From the NCBI GenBank assembly GCA_937773775.1, contig CALJVL010000013.1:62001-126000 (forward strand): a stretch of 64,000 bases of DNA, in the 5' to 3' direction. Positions 45,026 to 56,894 of the stretch are shown in pieces. Position numbers and translations under genes: made by a program. The first letter of the stretch is position 1. Every line of letters starts with the position of its first letter. The notes beneath the pieces are model-generated. The model ran no database searches, was not told where the DNA came from, and saw only the letters and a program-made list of their open reading frames with translations. Source of the DNA: an uncultured Flavobacterium sp. Lineage in GTDB: Bacteria > Bacteroidota > Bacteroidia > Flavobacteriales > Flavobacteriaceae.

Positions 45026-45031
45026 ATAAAC

Positions 45032-45480
45032 ATGGCAAAAGAAATTTACAGCGTATTATTAAACTACAGATTAGAGGAGGAGCTGCAAATCCAGCGCCTC
45101 CAGTTGGTCCTGCTTTAGGAGCAAATGGTGTAAATATTATGGAGTTCTGTAAGCAATTTAATGCTAGAACTCAGGATAAAGCCAGGCAAAATATGTCCCT
45201 GTTGTGATTACTGTGTTTACAGATAAATCATTTGAATTTGTTATTAAAACTGCTCCTGCAGCTGCTCAATTATTAGAAGCTGCAAAGAAAAAAGTGGTTC
45301 TGGTGAACCTAACAGAGAAAAGTTGCTACTGTTACTTGGGATCAAATTAGAGAATATTGCTGAAGATAAGATGGCAGATTTAAATGCATTTAAAGTGAAT
45401 CAGCAATGAGAATGGTTGCTGGAACTGCAAGAAGTATGGGTATAAATGTTAAAGGAGATTTTCCTTCATTAATTAAATAA
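45032..45480 (+). pseudogene. rplK: rplK (uL11), frameshifted in this sequence
   Basis: Ribosomal protein uL11 forms the base of the ribosomal stalk and binds the GTPase-associated region of 23S rRNA. Segments visible are [65 protein letters not shown] and GTARSMGINVKGDFPSLIK. Extra bases near 45181 and 45205 and missing bases near 45294, 45320 and 45405 break the frame. Normal length would be about 145 residues. Confidence 0.8.
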
Positions 45481-45487
45481 AAAGAAT

Positions 45488-46175
45488 ATGGCAACTTAGT
45501 AAAAATAGAAAAGGCTGCTTTAGAAAAGTTGATTTAAATAAATCATACTATTTAGATGAAGCTTCAGCAATTAGTAAAAGAAATTGCTAAAGCAAAATTT
45601 GATGCATCTGTTGATTTAGCAGTAAGATTAGGAGTGGATCCAAGACAAGCTAATCAAATGGTGAGAGGTGTTGCTTCATTACCTCATGGAACTGGTAAAG
45701 ACTTTAAAAGTATTAGCATTAGTTACTGCAGATAAAGAAGCGGAAGCAAAAGAAGCAGGTGCTGATTATGTTGGTTTGATGAATATATTGAAAAAATTAA
45801 AGGGGTTGGACTGATATTGATGTAATTGTTACTATGCCATCGTTATGGGTAAAATTGGTGCTTTAGGTAGAGTATTAGGACCTAGAGGATTAATGCCAAA
45901 TCCAAAATCAGGAACAGTAACAATGGATGTTGCAAAAGCTGTTCTGATGTAAAAGAGGTAAAATCGATTTTAAAGTTGATAAAACTGGTATAATTCATGC
46001 TTCAGTTGGTAAAGTTTCTTTTGATCTGAAAAAATTTCTGAAAATGCACACGAATTATTCAAACTATTATCAAATTAAAACCATCTGCTGCTAAAGGTAC
46101 TTATATCAAAAGTATTTATATGTCAAGTACTATGGGAGTTGGTATTGCATTGATGCTAAATCATTAGTTGAATAA
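45488..46175 (+). pseudogene. rplA: rplA (uL1), frameshifted in this sequence
   Basis: Ribosomal protein uL1 forms the mobile L1 stalk. Recognisable parts are [89 protein letters not shown] and GTYIKSIYMSSTMGVG. At least six small insertions or deletions separate them. The intact protein would have about 229 residues. The gene order rplK-rplA-rplJ-rplL is the normal one. Confidence 0.8.
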
Positions 46176-46191
46176 TTAGAAAAGCGTAAGA

Positions 46192-46688
46192 ATGAATAAA
46201 GAAGAAAAAATCAATTGATTGAAGACTTGACTGGATGCTTAATGATAATAATAATTTTTATTTAGCTGATATTTCTGGCTTATCAGCTGCAGAACAATAG
46301 AGTTTAAGAAGATTTGTTTTAAAAGAAATGTTTCTTTACAGGTTGTAAAAAACACTCTTTTAAAGAAAGCTTTTGAAAGAATGAACTGATTTTGGTGAAC
46401 TGTATGATGTATTAGATGGTAATACTTCTATATGCAAGCTTCAGAGATGCAAACGCACCTGCAAAGTGATTAAAGAATTTAGAAAGAAATCAATAAGCCA
46501 ATTTTAAAAGGTGCTTATATTAAGAGGCACTTTATATTGGAGATGAACAGTTAGATGCTTTAGCAACTTAAATCTAAAGAAGAACTTATTGGTGAGATTA
46601 TCGGATTACTTCAATCTCCAGCAAAAGAGTTATTTCTGCTCTTCAAAATCAGGTTGGCAAAAATTGCAGGCAGTTGTAAAGAGCATAA
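46192..46688 (+). pseudogene. rplJ: rplJ (uL10), frameshifted in this sequence
   Basis: Ribosomal protein uL10 anchors the L7/L12 stalk. Segments in different frames include LNDNNNFYLADISGLSAAEQ, VSLQVVKNTLLKKAFERMN, YDVLDGNTS, KPILKGAYI, IGDEQLDALA and SKEELIGEIIGLLQSPAK. The end is uncertain because the last 50 bases are damaged; I use the TAA at 46686-46688. Normal length is about 165-175 residues. Confidence 0.75.
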
Positions 46689-46777
46689 TAAGAATAGAGT
46701 TTAACTCATTGTAAATATTTACAATGCTGCACAATAAACAAAATATAATTTACAAATAATTTTAAAACGATAAAAAA

Positions 46778-47148
46778 ATGGCAGATTTAAAACAATTCGC
46801 AGAACAATTAGTTAACTTTACAGTAAAAGATGTTAACGAATTAGCAACTATATTAAAAGATGAGTACGGAATTGAACCAGCTGCTGCAGCTGTAGCATAG
46901 TTTCGGGTGGTGGTGATGCTGCTGCAGAAGAGGTTCAAACAGAATTTACAGTTGTATTGAAAGAAGCTGGGGCTTCTAAATTAGCAGTTGTGAAAATGGT
47001 AAAAGAACTTACAGGTTTAGGTTTGAAAGAAGCTAAAGATGTAGTTGATTCTGCTCCATCAAATGTTAAAGAAGGTGTATCTAAAGAAGAGGCTGAAGGT
47101 CTTAAGAAATCTTTAGAAGATGCTGGAGCTGTAGTTGAGCTTAAATAG
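46778..47148 (+). pseudogene. rplL: rplL (bL12), one frameshift in this sequence
   Basis: Ribosomal protein bL12 forms the flexible stalk that recruits translation GTPases. The N-terminal domain is intact ([20 protein letters not shown]), as is the C-terminal domain ([40 protein letters not shown], ending AGAVVELK). In the hinge, two extra bases produce a TAG at 46898-46900 (codon 41) and shift the frame; removing TA restores [14 protein letters not shown]. The intact protein would be 123 residues. This is the last damage in the block. Confidence 0.9.
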
Positions 47149-47170
47149 TTTAACTCAGTTTAGGGAATTA

Positions 47171-47214
47171 GGTTTAGGTCTTGGATGCACATCCAAAGAC
47201 CTAAACCATTTTTC
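47171..47214 (+). terminator. Large hairpin between rplL and rpoB
   Basis: A 17-bp stem (47171-47187 with 47190-47207, one bulged base) around a very short loop is followed by five T. In many bacteria a partial terminator here adjusts the ratio of L7/L12 to RNA polymerase; that role is inferred. Confidence 0.7.
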
Positions 47215-47418
47215 GTATAACAAAAGTCTATCTTGTTTTGCTGCAAAATAGCCTTTAATATCAAGTTCATTTTACCCATTACGAGGAAAAAAAATTAACA
47301 GATAATAAGAAAGTAGTTATCTTAAATTGGTTTTTAAAGATGTAATGGTAGTAAAAGAAAAGTATAAATAATATTTATACACAAAAAATTACTTTTTTAA
47401 TCAAAATTTTGTCCATTG

Positions 47419-50400
47419 ATGATAACAAATCAGACTGAAAGATTGAATTTTGCCTCTACAAAAAATATTCCTGACTATCCGGATTTTCTGGATGTGCAGG
47501 TTAAATCTTTTCAAGATTTTTTTCAATTAGAAACTAAATCTGACGAAAGAGGCAATGAAGGACTTTATAACACCTTCATGGAAAACTTTCCAATTACAGA
47601 TACAAGAAATAATTTTGTATTGGAATTCCTTGACTACTTTGTAGATCCACCACGTTATACAATTCAAGAATGTATAGAAAGAGGGCTTACACATAGTGTA
47701 CCTTTAAAAGCAAGGTTAAAACTATATTGTACAGATCCGGAGCACGAAGATTTTGAAACCATTGTACAAGATGTGTATCTTGGTACTATTCCTTACATGA
47801 CGCCTAGTGGTACTTTTGTTATCAATGGTGCCGAACGTGTTGTTGTTTCTCAGCTGCATAGATCTCCAGGTGTTTTCTTTGGACAGTCATTCCATGCAAA
47901 TGGAACAAAATTATATTCTGCGAGAGTTATTCCTTTTAAAGGATCTTGGATAGAATTTTCAACAGATATCAATAGCGTAATGTACGCTTATATCGACAGA
48001 AAGAAAAAACTACCTGTTACTACTTTGTTCCGTGCTATAGGTTTCGAAAGAGACAAAGATATCCTAGAGATTTTTGATCTTGCTGAAGAAATTAAAGTGT
48101 CTAAAACAGGACTTAAAAAATATATTGGTAGAAAATTAGCTGCACGTGTATTAAACACATGGCATGAAGATTTTGTAGATGAAGATACTGGTGAAGTAGT
48201 TTCTATCGAACGTAACGAAATTATTCTTGATAGAGATACCGTTATCGATAAAGATAATGCTGAAGAAATCATCGATTCTAACGTTAAATCTATTTTGTTG
48301 CATAAGGAGGATAATAATCAAGTTGATTATTCTATCATCCATAATACGTTACAAAAAGATCCAACTAATTCTGAAAAAGAAGCCGTTGAGCATATCTACA
48401 GACAATTGCGTAATGCAGAACCGCCTGATGAAGAAACTGCTCGTGGTATAATCGACAAATTGTTTTTCTCTGACCAACGTTACAACTTAGGTGAAGTAGG
48501 TCGTTATAGAATTAACAAAAAACTTGGTTTAGATACTCCGATGGAAAAGCAAGTGCTTACCAAAGAAGATATTATTACCATCGTAAAATACTTGATCGAA
48601 TTAATCAATGCGAAAGCGGATATTGATGATATTGATCACTTATCAAACCGTCGTGTTAGAACAGTTGGAGAACAATTGTCTCAACAATTCGGTGTTGGTT
48701 TAGCGCGTATGGCTAGAACAATTAGAGAGCGTATGAACGTTAGAGATAATGAGGTGTTCACACCAATAGATTTGATCAATGCTAAAACATTGTCGTCTGT
48801 TATCAACTCTTTCTTTGGTACTAACCAATTGTCTCAGTTTATGGATCAAACAAATCCACTTGCAGAGATTACGCACAAAAGAAGATTATCCGCGCTAGGA
48901 CCAGGTGGACTTTCGAGAGAGAGAGCAGGTTTTGAAGTACGTGATGTTCACTATACGCATTATGGTCGTTTATGTCCTATTGAAACACCAGAGGGACCAA
49001 ACATTGGTTTGATATCTTCTCTTGGGGTTTATGCTAAAGTAAACGGAATGGGTTTCATCGAAACACCTTACCGCAAAGTAACTAATGGAACTGTAGATTT
49101 AGTTTCTACTCCAATTTACTTAAGCGCTGAAGAAGAAGAAGGAATGTTGATTTCTCAGGCAAATATTAAGATGGATGATTCCGGAAAAATTACTGCTGAG
49201 AATGTAATTGCGAGAATGGAAGGTGATTTCCCAGTAATTGACCCTATAAAAGTTGATTATGCGGATGTTGCTCCAAATCAAATTGCTTCGATTTCTGCTT
49301 CTTTGATTCCTTTCTTAGAACATGATGATGCGAATAGAGCCTTGATGGGATCTAACATGATGCGTCAGGCCGTACCATTAATTCGTCCTGAAGCTCCAAT
49401 TGTTGGAACTGGTTTAGAGCGTCAAGTTGCTTCTGATTCTAGAGTTTTAATCAACGCTGAAGGAGATGGAGTTATTGAATATGTAGATGCAAATATTATC
49501 ACGATAAAATACGATCGTTCTGAAGAAGAAAGAATGGTGAGTTTTGATTCTGATGAGAAAACATACAATCTAATTAAATTCAGAAAAACCAATCAAGGGA
49601 CAAGTATCAACCTTAAACCTATCGTAAGAAAAGGGGACAGAGTGGTTCTTGGACAAGTATTATCTGAAGGGTATGCTACTCAAAATGGAGAGCTTGCTTT
49701 AGGTCGTAATCTAAAAGTGGCGTTTATGCCATGGAAAGGGTACAACTTTGAGGATGCGATTGTAATTTCTGAAAAAGTGGTTCGTGACGATATTTTTACC
49801 TCTATCCACGTTGATGATTATTCATTGGAAGTTAGAGATACCAAATTAGGTAACGAAGAATTGACTAATGATATTCCAAACGTTTCTGAAGAGGCTACTA
49901 AAGACTTAGATGAAAATGGTATGATTAGAATTGGAGCCGAGGTTAAACCTGGTGACATTCTTATCGGAAAAATTACTCCAAAAGGAGAATCAGATCCTAC
50001 TCCAGAAGAGAAATTGCTTCGTGCAATCTTTGGGGATAAAGCAGGTGATGTAAAAGATGCTTCATTGAAAGCTTCTCCTTCTTTACATGGTGTGGTTTTA
50101 GACAAAAAATTGTTCGCAAGAGCAGTAAAAGACAAACGCAAACGTACGCAGGATAAAGATGCTTTAGGCGCTTTAGAAATGGAATTTGAAGTTAAATTTG
50201 TTGAATTAAAAGACAAATTAATTGAGAAACTTTTCTTAATCGTTAATGGAAAAACATCTCAAGGTGTAATGAATGATTTGGGTGAAGAAGTTTTACCAAA
50301 AGGTAAAAAATACACTCAGAAAATGCTTAACGCCGTTGAAGATTTTGCTCACTTAAGTAAAGGTCAATGGGTTGCTGATGATGCGACCAATAAAATGGTT

Positions 50401-51231
50401 AATGATTTAATTCATAACTATAAAATTAAATTGAACGATTTACAAGGTGGATTACGTAGAGAGAAATTCACGATTACTGTAGGTGATGAATTGCCTGCTG
50501 GAATTTTGAAATTAGCTAAAGTATATATTGCCAAAAAACGTAAGTTGAAAGTTGGGGATAAAATGGCTGGACGTCACGGTAACAAAGGTATTGTTGCAAG
50601 AATCGTTCGTCATGAAGACATGCCTTTTCTTGAAGACGGAACGCCAGTTGATATTGTGTTGAACCCATTAGGGGTACCATCACGTATGAACATCGGTCAA
50701 ATTTACGAGACGGTATTAGGTTGGGCTGGACAAAACTTAGGTAGAAAATTTGCTACTCCTATTTTTGATGGTGCTTCTCTTGACCAAATCAACGAATTGA
50801 CTGATGAAGCTGGAATTCCACGTTTTGGACATACACATCTTTATGATGGTGGAACAGGAGAGCGTTTCCATCAAGCGGCTACTGTTGGAGTTATCTATAT
50901 GTTGAAATTAGGACATATGGTTGATGACAAGATGCACGCACGTTCAATCGGACCGTACTCATTGATTACGCAACAGCCACTTGGTGGTAAAGCGCAATTT
51001 GGTGGACAACGTTTTGGAGAGATGGAAGTTTGGGCACTTGAGGCTTATGGAGCATCAAGTACACTTAGAGAAATCTTAACAGTTAAGTCGGATGACGTTA
51101 TCGGTAGAGCTAAAACTTACGAAGCAATCGTAAAAGGAGAATCTATGCCAGAACCAGGATTACCTGAATCATTTAATGTATTGATGCATGAATTGAAAGG
51201 TCTTGGATTAGACATTAGATTAGAAGAATAA
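47419..51231 (+). CDS. rpoB: DNA-directed RNA polymerase subunit beta
   Basis: The beta subunit of RNA polymerase, 1270 residues, full flavobacterial length and undamaged. Landmarks include [16 protein letters not shown], the rifampicin region [20 protein letters not shown] (wild-type looking), [42 protein letters not shown] and the C-terminal [20 protein letters not shown]. The ATG at 47419 ([11 protein letters not shown]) is the expected start; an in-frame TTG lies just before it. It is followed by rpoC after 282 bases. Confidence 0.98.
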   Translation: MITNQTERLNFASTKNIPDYPDFLDVQVKSFQDFFQLETKSDERGNEGLYNTFMENFPITDTRNNFVLEFLDYFVDPPRYTIQECIERGLTHSVPLKARLKLYCTDPEHEDFETIVQDVYLGTIPYMTPSGTFVINGAERVVVSQLHRSPGVFFGQSFHANGTKLYSARVIPFKGSWIEFSTDINSVMYAYIDRKKKLPVTTLFRAIGFERDKDILEIFDLAEEIKVSKTGLKKYIGRKLAARVLNTWHEDFVDEDTGEVVSIERNEIILDRDTVIDKDNAEEIIDSNVKSILLHKEDNNQVDYSIIHNTLQKDPTNSEKEAVEHIYRQLRNAEPPDEETARGIIDKLFFSDQRYNLGEVGRYRINKKLGLDTPMEKQVLTKEDIITIVKYLIELINAKADIDDIDHLSNRRVRTVGEQLSQQFGVGLARMARTIRERMNVRDNEVFTPIDLINAKTLSSVINSFFGTNQLSQFMDQTNPLAEITHKRRLSALGPGGLSRERAGFEVRDVHYTHYGRLCPIETPEGPNIGLISSLGVYAKVNGMGFIETPYRKVTNGTVDLVSTPIYLSAEEEEGMLISQANIKMDDSGKITAENVIARMEGDFPVIDPIKVDYADVAPNQIASISASLIPFLEHDDANRALMGSNMMRQAVPLIRPEAPIVGTGLERQVASDSRVLINAEGDGVIEYVDANIITIKYDRSEEERMVSFDSDEKTYNLIKFRKTNQGTSINLKPIVRKGDRVVLGQVLSEGYATQNGELALGRNLKVAFMPWKGYNFEDAIVISEKVVRDDIFTSIHVDDYSLEVRDTKLGNEELTNDIPNVSEEATKDLDENGMIRIGAEVKPGDILIGKITPKGESDPTPEEKLLRAIFGDKAGDVKDASLKASPSLHGVVLDKKLFARAVKDKRKRTQDKDALGALEMEFEVKFVELKDKLIEKLFLIVNGKTSQGVMNDLGEEVLPKGKKYTQKMLNAVEDFAHLSKGQWVADDATNKMVNDLIHNYKIKLNDLQGGLRREKFTITVGDELPAGILKLAKVYIAKKRKLKVGDKMAGRHGNKGIVARIVRHEDMPFLEDGTPVDIVLNPLGVPSRMNIGQIYETVLGWAGQNLGRKFATPIFDGASLDQINELTDEAGIPRFGHTHLYDGGTGERFHQAATVGVIYMLKLGHMVDDKMHARSIGPYSLITQQPLGGKAQFGGQRFGEMEVWALEAYGASSTLREILTVKSDDVIGRAKTYEAIVKGESMPEPGLPESFNVLMHELKGLGLDIRLEE

Positions 51232-51248
51232 AAATAGTTTGTAGTTGT

Positions 51249-51278
51249 CAGTTTTCGGATAGTAATATCTGAAAACTG
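51249..51278. repeat. Hairpin between rpoB and rpoC
   Basis: A 13-bp stem (51249-51261 with 51266-51278, one G-U pair) with a 4-base loop lies just after the rpoB stop. The following T-run is weak, so it may be a processing site or a partial terminator. Confidence 0.5.
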
Positions 51279-51513
51279 ATTACTCATTTTTAAGAGTTTT
51301 TAAGATTTATACCCGTAACCCGTTCCGATTTTTTATTTAAACCAATAGGTTTTGTAAATAGCACTTTAATAAATTCATTAAAGTTTAGAGAAGTAACCCG
51401 AGGAAGTAGCTTAATGATTAATTGAGTTTTTTTGAGCGATTCGCTTAATAATAGCAATTAAATCATAAGTCTAAAACCAATTTTCAATTGCTAATAGATC
51501 AATAGTAGAAACT

Positions 51514-54500
51514 ATGATGAATAACAGAAATAATAAAGATAAAAACCCTGTAAAAAGGTTTAATAAAATTTCGATAGGACTATCTTCTCCTGAAGCCATC
51601 TTGAAAGAATCAAGAGGTGAAGTATTGAAGCCAGAAACTATTAATTACAGAACACACAAACCAGAACGTGATGGTCTCTTCTGCGAAAGAATTTTCGGAC
51701 CAGTTAAGGACTTTGAATGTGCTTGTGGAAAATACAAAAGAATCCGTTACAAAGGAATCATTTGTGACCGTTGTGGTGTTGAAGTTACTGAGAAAAAAGT
51801 ACGTAGAGATAGAGTAGGTCACATCAACCTTGTTGTGCCTATTGCTCATATCTGGTACTTCCGTTCTCTTCCAAACAAGATTGGTTACATACTTGGTCTG
51901 CCGTCTAAGAAATTAGATATGATTATCTACTACGAAAGATATGTAGTTATTCAAGCAGGTATTGCCAAAAATGGTGAGGGTGAATCAGTACAAAGATTAG
52001 ATTTCTTAACCGAAGAAGAATATTTGAATATATTGGATACTCTTCCTGATGACAATCAATATCTTGATGATTTTGATCCTAATAAATTTGTTGCCAAAAT
52101 GGGAGCAGAATGTATTATGGACTTATTAGCTCGAATAGATCTTGACGAATTGTCTTATGAGTTAAGACATAAAGCAAACAATGAAACGTCTAAGCAACGT
52201 AAAACTGAAGCATTAAAAAGATTACAAGTTGTTGAATCTTTCCGTGAGTCTAACTTGAACCGTGAGAATCGTCCTGAATGGATGATTATGAAAGTGGTAC
52301 CAGTTATACCGCCGGAATTGCGTCCTCTTGTGCCTCTTGATGGTGGTCGTTTTGCGACTTCAGATTTAAATGACTTATACCGTCGAGTAATTATTCGTAA
52401 TAACCGTTTGAAAAGATTAATGGAGATTAAAGCTCCAGAAGTTATCTTGAGAAACGAAAAGCGTATGTTACAAGAATCTGTAGATTCATTATTTGACAAT
52501 ACACGTAAGGCTTCTGCAGTAAAAACAGAATCAAACAGACCATTAAAATCATTATCTGATTCCCTTAAAGGTAAGCAAGGACGTTTCCGTCAAAACTTGC
52601 TTGGAAAACGTGTGGATTATTCCGCTCGTTCGGTAATTGTTGTTGGACCTGAATTGAAATTGTTCGAATGTGGTATCCCTAAAGATATGGCAGCTGAGCT
52701 TTACAAACCTTTCGTTATCCGTAAATTGATTGAAAGAGGAATTGTGAAAACGGTTAAGTCAGCCAAAAAAATAATAGACAAAAAAGAGCCTGTAGTTTGG
52801 GATATCCTTGAAAACGTAATTAAGGGTCACCCTATATTACTGAATCGTGCCCCGACTTTGCACAGACTAGGTATCCAAGCATTCCAACCAAAATTAATTG
52901 AAGGAAAAGCAATCCAATTGCACCCTTTGGTTTGTACTGCATTTAATGCGGATTTTGATGGGGATCAAATGGCGGTACATTTACCATTAGGACCAGAAGC
53001 AATCCTTGAAGCACAATTGTTAATGTTGGCTTCTCATAATATTCTGAATCCTGCAAATGGTGCGCCAATTACGGTACCTTCTCAAGACATGGTTTTAGGT
53101 CTATATTATATGACCAAAGAACGTTTGTCTACTCCAGAGCATAAGATTTTAGGTGAGGACATTACTTTTTACTCAGCTGAAGAAGTAAATATTGCTTTGA
53201 ATGAAGGTAAGTTAGAATTGAATGCTCGTGTGAAAATTAGAGCAAAAGATTTTAATGAAGCTGGAGAATTAGTTTATAAAATTATTCAAACAACCGCTGG
53301 CCGTGTTATTTTTAATGAAGTAGTACCAGAAGCAGCAGGTTATGTCAATGACGTATTAACTAAGAAAAACCTTAGAGATATTATTGGTCACGTATTAAAC
53401 GCGACTAGTGTACCTGAAACGGCTGCCTTCTTGGATAACATGAAAGACATGGGTTACAAATTTGCCTTTAGAGGTGGATTGTCATTCTCATTGGGTGATA
53501 TTAGAATTCCAGAGCAAAAACCTAAATTAATAGCAGATGCAAGAGAGCAAGTTGAAGGCATCTCTACAAATTATAACATGGGTCTTATCACAAATAACGA
53601 GCGTTACAACCAAGTTATAGATGTATGGACTTCTGCAAATGCTCAATTAACAGAGTTGGCAATGAAAAACATTAGAGAAGACCAACAAGGTTTCAACTCG
53701 GTGTATATGATGCTTGATTCTGGAGCGAGGGGTTCCAAGGAACAAATTCGTCAGTTAACTGGTATGCGTGGTTTGATGGCTAAGCCTAAAAAATCTACTG
53801 CTGGTGGTGGTGAAATTATTGAAAACCCGATTCTTTCTAACTTTAAAGAGGGTCTTTCTATCCTTGAGTACTTTATCTCTACTCACGGTGCGCGTAAAGG
53901 TCTTGCGGATACGGCTTTGAAAACTGCCGATGCAGGATATTTAACAAGAAGATTACATGATGTTTCTCAAGATGTTATTGTTAACATCGAAGATTGTGGA
54001 ACATTGAGAGGTGTTGAAGTTTCAGCATTGAAAAAGAATGAAGAAATTGTTGAATCTTTAGGGGAAAGAATCTTAGGACGTGTTGCATTGCAAGACGTAA
54101 TAAATCCTTTAACTAATGAAGTGTTAATCCAATCAGGACAACAAATTACTGAAGTTATCATGAAAGCGATCGAAGCTTCTCCTATCGAGAAAGTTGAAGT
54201 TCGTTCTCCATTAACTTGTGAAGCCCTAAAAGGAATTTGTGCGAAATGTTACGGTAGAAACTTAGCTACAGGTAAAATGACGCAAAGAGGTGAAGCAGTT
54301 GGTGTAATTGCAGCACAGTCTATTGGGGAACCTGGTACACAGTTAACATTACGTACTTTCCACGTTGGAGGTGTTGCGGGTGGTATTTCTGAAGAGTCTA
54401 GCATCGTTACTAAATTTAACGGTAAGTTGGAAATTGATGATTTAAAAACTGTTAAAGGAGAAGATAGTGAAGGAAACGCTGTTGATGTTGTTGTTTCTCG

Positions 54501-55821
54501 TTCAACTGAGTTAAAATTAGTTGATGCTAAAACAGGTATCTTATTAAACACACATAATATTCCTTACGGTTCAAATATCTTTGTAAAAGACGGTCAGTCT
54601 GTTGAAAAAGGTGCTGTAATCTGTAAATGGGATCCATATAATGGAGTTATTGTTTCTGAATTTACTGGTAAAATTGCTTATGAAGAATTAGAGCAAGGTC
54701 AATCTTATATGGTTGAAATTGATGAGCAAACTGGTTTCCAAGAAAAAGTAATTTCTGAGTCTAGAGCTAAAAAATTGATTCCAACTTTATTGGTTTACGG
54801 TAAAGACAATGAATTGATTCGTTCATACAACTTACCAGTTGGAGCCCACTTGATGGTAGAAAATGGTGAGAAAATTAAGGCAGGTAAAGTATTAGTTAAA
54901 ATCCCACGTCGTTCTTCTAAATCAGGAGATATTACAGGAGGTTTACCAAGAATTACTGAGCTTTTAGAAGCTCGTAATCCTTCAAATCCAGCTGTGGTTT
55001 CAGAAATTGATGGTGTTGTTTCTTTTGGAAAAATCAAAAGAGGTAACCGTGAGATTATAATTGAGTCCAAATTTGGTGAGGTTAAGAAATACTTAGTAAA
55101 ACTTTCAAGTCAAATTCTTGTTCAAGAGAATGACTTCGTTAGAGCTGGTGTTCCTTTGTCTGACGGGGCAATCACTCCGGAAGATATCTTGAGAATTAAG
55201 GGACCAGCTGCTGTTCAACAGTATTTGGTTAATGAAATTCAAGAAGTATACCGTTTGCAAGGGGTGAAAATTAACGATAAGCACTTTGAGGTAGTAATAC
55301 GTCAAATGATGCGTAAGGTTAGAGTACAAGATCCAGGGGATACATTATTCTTAGAAGATCAATTGATTCATACTAAAGACTTTATCTTCCAGAATGATAA
55401 GTTGTATGGTATGAAAGTAATTGAAGACGCTGGTGATTCTGTTAACTTAAAAGAAGGTCAAATTATCTCGCCTCGTGAGTTGCGTGATGAAAATTCTCTT
55501 TTGAAACGTACGGATAAAAATATCGTTGTGGCTCGTGAGGTAATCACTGCAACTGGAACTCCTGTTTTACAAGGAATTACGAGAGCATCACTTCAAACGA
55601 AATCGTTTATTTCTGCTGCTTCTTTCCAAGAAACAACTAAAGTGTTAAATGAAGCTGCTGTTGCAGGTAAAATTGACTATTTGGAAGGATTGAAGGAAAA
55701 TGTAATTGTAGGTCATAGAATTCCTGCCGGTACTGGTATGAGAGAATATGATCACACGATTGTAGGTTCAAAAGAAGATTATAATGATATGATGGCAAAT
55801 AAAGAGGAATATATCTATTAA
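51514..55821 (+). CDS. rpoC: DNA-directed RNA polymerase subunit beta'
   Basis: The beta' subunit, 1435 residues, full length. It has the N-terminal zinc site ([20 protein letters not shown]), the catalytic magnesium motif [12 protein letters not shown], the second zinc-binding block (CGTLRG, then [15 protein letters not shown]) and the trigger/bridge segment [20 protein letters not shown]. Two adjacent ATGs (51514 and 51517) are possible starts; the first is used. The DUF3467 gene follows after 3 bases. Confidence 0.98.
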   Translation: MMNNRNNKDKNPVKRFNKISIGLSSPEAILKESRGEVLKPETINYRTHKPERDGLFCERIFGPVKDFECACGKYKRIRYKGIICDRCGVEVTEKKVRRDRVGHINLVVPIAHIWYFRSLPNKIGYILGLPSKKLDMIIYYERYVVIQAGIAKNGEGESVQRLDFLTEEEYLNILDTLPDDNQYLDDFDPNKFVAKMGAECIMDLLARIDLDELSYELRHKANNETSKQRKTEALKRLQVVESFRESNLNRENRPEWMIMKVVPVIPPELRPLVPLDGGRFATSDLNDLYRRVIIRNNRLKRLMEIKAPEVILRNEKRMLQESVDSLFDNTRKASAVKTESNRPLKSLSDSLKGKQGRFRQNLLGKRVDYSARSVIVVGPELKLFECGIPKDMAAELYKPFVIRKLIERGIVKTVKSAKKIIDKKEPVVWDILENVIKGHPILLNRAPTLHRLGIQAFQPKLIEGKAIQLHPLVCTAFNADFDGDQMAVHLPLGPEAILEAQLLMLASHNILNPANGAPITVPSQDMVLGLYYMTKERLSTPEHKILGEDITFYSAEEVNIALNEGKLELNARVKIRAKDFNEAGELVYKIIQTTAGRVIFNEVVPEAAGYVNDVLTKKNLRDIIGHVLNATSVPETAAFLDNMKDMGYKFAFRGGLSFSLGDIRIPEQKPKLIADAREQVEGISTNYNMGLITNNERYNQVIDVWTSANAQLTELAMKNIREDQQGFNSVYMMLDSGARGSKEQIRQLTGMRGLMAKPKKSTAGGGEIIENPILSNFKEGLSILEYFISTHGARKGLADTALKTADAGYLTRRLHDVSQDVIVNIEDCGTLRGVEVSALKKNEEIVESLGERILGRVALQDVINPLTNEVLIQSGQQITEVIMKAIEASPIEKVEVRSPLTCEALKGICAKCYGRNLATGKMTQRGEAVGVIAAQSIGEPGTQLTLRTFHVGGVAGGISEESSIVTKFNGKLEIDDLKTVKGEDSEGNAVDVVVSRSTELKLVDAKTGILLNTHNIPYGSNIFVKDGQSVEKGAVICKWDPYNGVIVSEFTGKIAYEELEQGQSYMVEIDEQTGFQEKVISESRAKKLIPTLLVYGKDNELIRSYNLPVGAHLMVENGEKIKAGKVLVKIPRRSSKSGDITGGLPRITELLEARNPSNPAVVSEIDGVVSFGKIKRGNREIIIESKFGEVKKYLVKLSSQILVQENDFVRAGVPLSDGAITPEDILRIKGPAAVQQYLVNEIQEVYRLQGVKINDKHFEVVIRQMMRKVRVQDPGDTLFLEDQLIHTKDFIFQNDKLYGMKVIEDAGDSVNLKEGQIISPRELRDENSLLKRTDKNIVVAREVITATGTPVLQGITRASLQTKSFISAASFQETTKVLNEAAVAGKIDYLEGLKENVIVGHRIPAGTGMREYDHTIVGSKEDYNDMMANKEEYIY

Positions 55822-55824
55822 GAC

Positions 55825-56136
55825 ATGAGTAATTCTAAACAACAACAAGAACAAATTAATATTGAACTGGATGAAAAGATAGCTGAAGGGATTTATTCCA
55901 ATTTAGCCATAATCAATCATTCATCATCTGAATTTGTTTTAGATTTTGTAAGTATCATGCCTGGTATTCCCAAGGCCAAAGTGAAGTCAAGAATTGTCTT
56001 GACGCCACAACATGCCAAAAGATTATTAAAGGCGATAGGAGAAAATATTCACCGTTTTGAACTCGCTCATGGCGAAATTAAAGATACTGAACAACCTCCT
56101 GTTCCACTTAATTTTGGTCCCCCGGGACAAGCATAA
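55825..56136 (+). CDS. DUF3467 domain protein
   Basis: This 103-residue protein shows the DUF3467 pattern: GIYSNLAIINHSSSEFVLDF, MPGIPKAKVKSRIVLTPQHA, KRLLKAIGENIHRFE. The function is unknown. The gene begins 3 bases after rpoC and shares its transcript, an arrangement seen widely in Bacteroidota. It ends in a GAAA-loop terminator. Confidence 0.92.
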   Translation: MSNSKQQQEQINIELDEKIAEGIYSNLAIINHSSSEFVLDFVSIMPGIPKAKVKSRIVLTPQHAKRLLKAIGENIHRFELAHGEIKDTEQPPVPLNFGPPGQA

Positions 56137-56457
56137 TTTTACAGAAAAGGCTCCAGAAATGGAGCCTTTTTTTATACAAACAAGTTAAATATTTTTGAGA
56201 TGTCTAAATTTATTATGATGTAATTTATCTGTTGGAAAAAAAAGAGTTTTTGTTTTTTTGGCATTTTTTATAGAAAGAAGCTTGCTTGATAAATAGTTAT
56301 TTTTTTTATGGAGTTCAGGTGAACATTTATAGCTGTTTTGACTGTTTAACAGATAATGAGGTTATTCATCGGAAAGATTTTACAGTGGTGTATTATTGAT
56401 ATAATTTTGTGCCAAATGAATGATACGTAGTTGTCGTTTAATAAAATAAAATGATCT
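56137..56457. other. Spacer after the rpoBC operon
   Basis: 321 bases. Apart from the terminator at its left end I see no gene, RNA or clear promoter in it; the rest is AT-rich. Confidence 0.5.
56145..56173 (+). terminator. Terminator of the rpoB-rpoC-DUF3467 operon
   Basis: An 11-bp stem AAAAGGCTCCA/TGGAGCCTTTT with a GAAA tetraloop and a T-run. Confidence 0.9.
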
Positions 56458-56808
56458 ATGAGTTATTTTTCAAATATAGACAACACCCTAAAAAGCATGA
56501 GCATACTATTTATGTTTGCTTTTGTAATGTTGTGCAATGTTTCTGTCTTTGGCCAAGAAAAGAAAAAGCAAATTGTTATCTTAAACACGACTGAAATTGC
56601 TAGCGATGCAAAGGAAGAAAGTACCTCAAGCTCTAATATGGATTTCGTTTTGTGGTTTATGGGCTCGAAACAAGATCCTAATAGCACAATTTCAACAGAA
56701 GGATCAAATACAAAGAAAAAAATAATGACTACTGGTTTAGCGCCAAATCGTATACTTATTAAAGCTTTTTTAAAGAAAGCCGTTAATTTTGAAAGCGCAT
56801 TATCTTAA
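56458..56808 (+). CDS. Small secreted protein, unknown
   Basis: This 116-residue protein has a signal peptide in its first 33 residues (hydrophobic core SILFMFAFVMLCNVSVFGQ, cut after GQ). A second possible start at Met14 (56497) would give a cleaner signal. The mature part is short, Ser/Thr/Lys-rich, with one hydrophobic patch (MDFVLWFMGSKQDPN) and a basic end. I recognise no family. It stands alone and ends at a bidirectional terminator shared with prfC. Confidence 0.6.
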   Translation: MSYFSNIDNTLKSMSILFMFAFVMLCNVSVFGQEKKKQIVILNTTEIASDAKEESTSSSNMDFVLWFMGSKQDPNSTISTEGSNTKKKIMTTGLAPNRILIKAFLKKAVNFESALS

Positions 56809-56838
56809 ACACGAACTAGTTCAGTCTCGTATAGAAAC

Positions 56839-56874
56839 AAAAAAAACGCTAATTTTTAAATTAGCGTTTTTTTT
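56839..56874. terminator. Bidirectional terminator between the small secreted gene and prfC
   Basis: A 12-bp stem AAACGCTAATTT/AAATTAGCGTTT with a 2-base loop, A-run on the left and T-run on the right. Confidence 0.9.
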
Positions 56875-56894
56875 GTGCCGTATTTTTTAACGAT

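Noticed and set aside
44275..46910. Programmed frameshifting in the ribosomal protein operon
   Set aside because: Far too many sites, no slippery heptamers with pseudoknots in common, and homologues are not frameshifted.
44275..46910. A decayed second copy of the ribosomal operon
   Set aside because: It is in the native position between tuf and rpoB, so it is the main locus; a second intact copy would have to lie outside the window.
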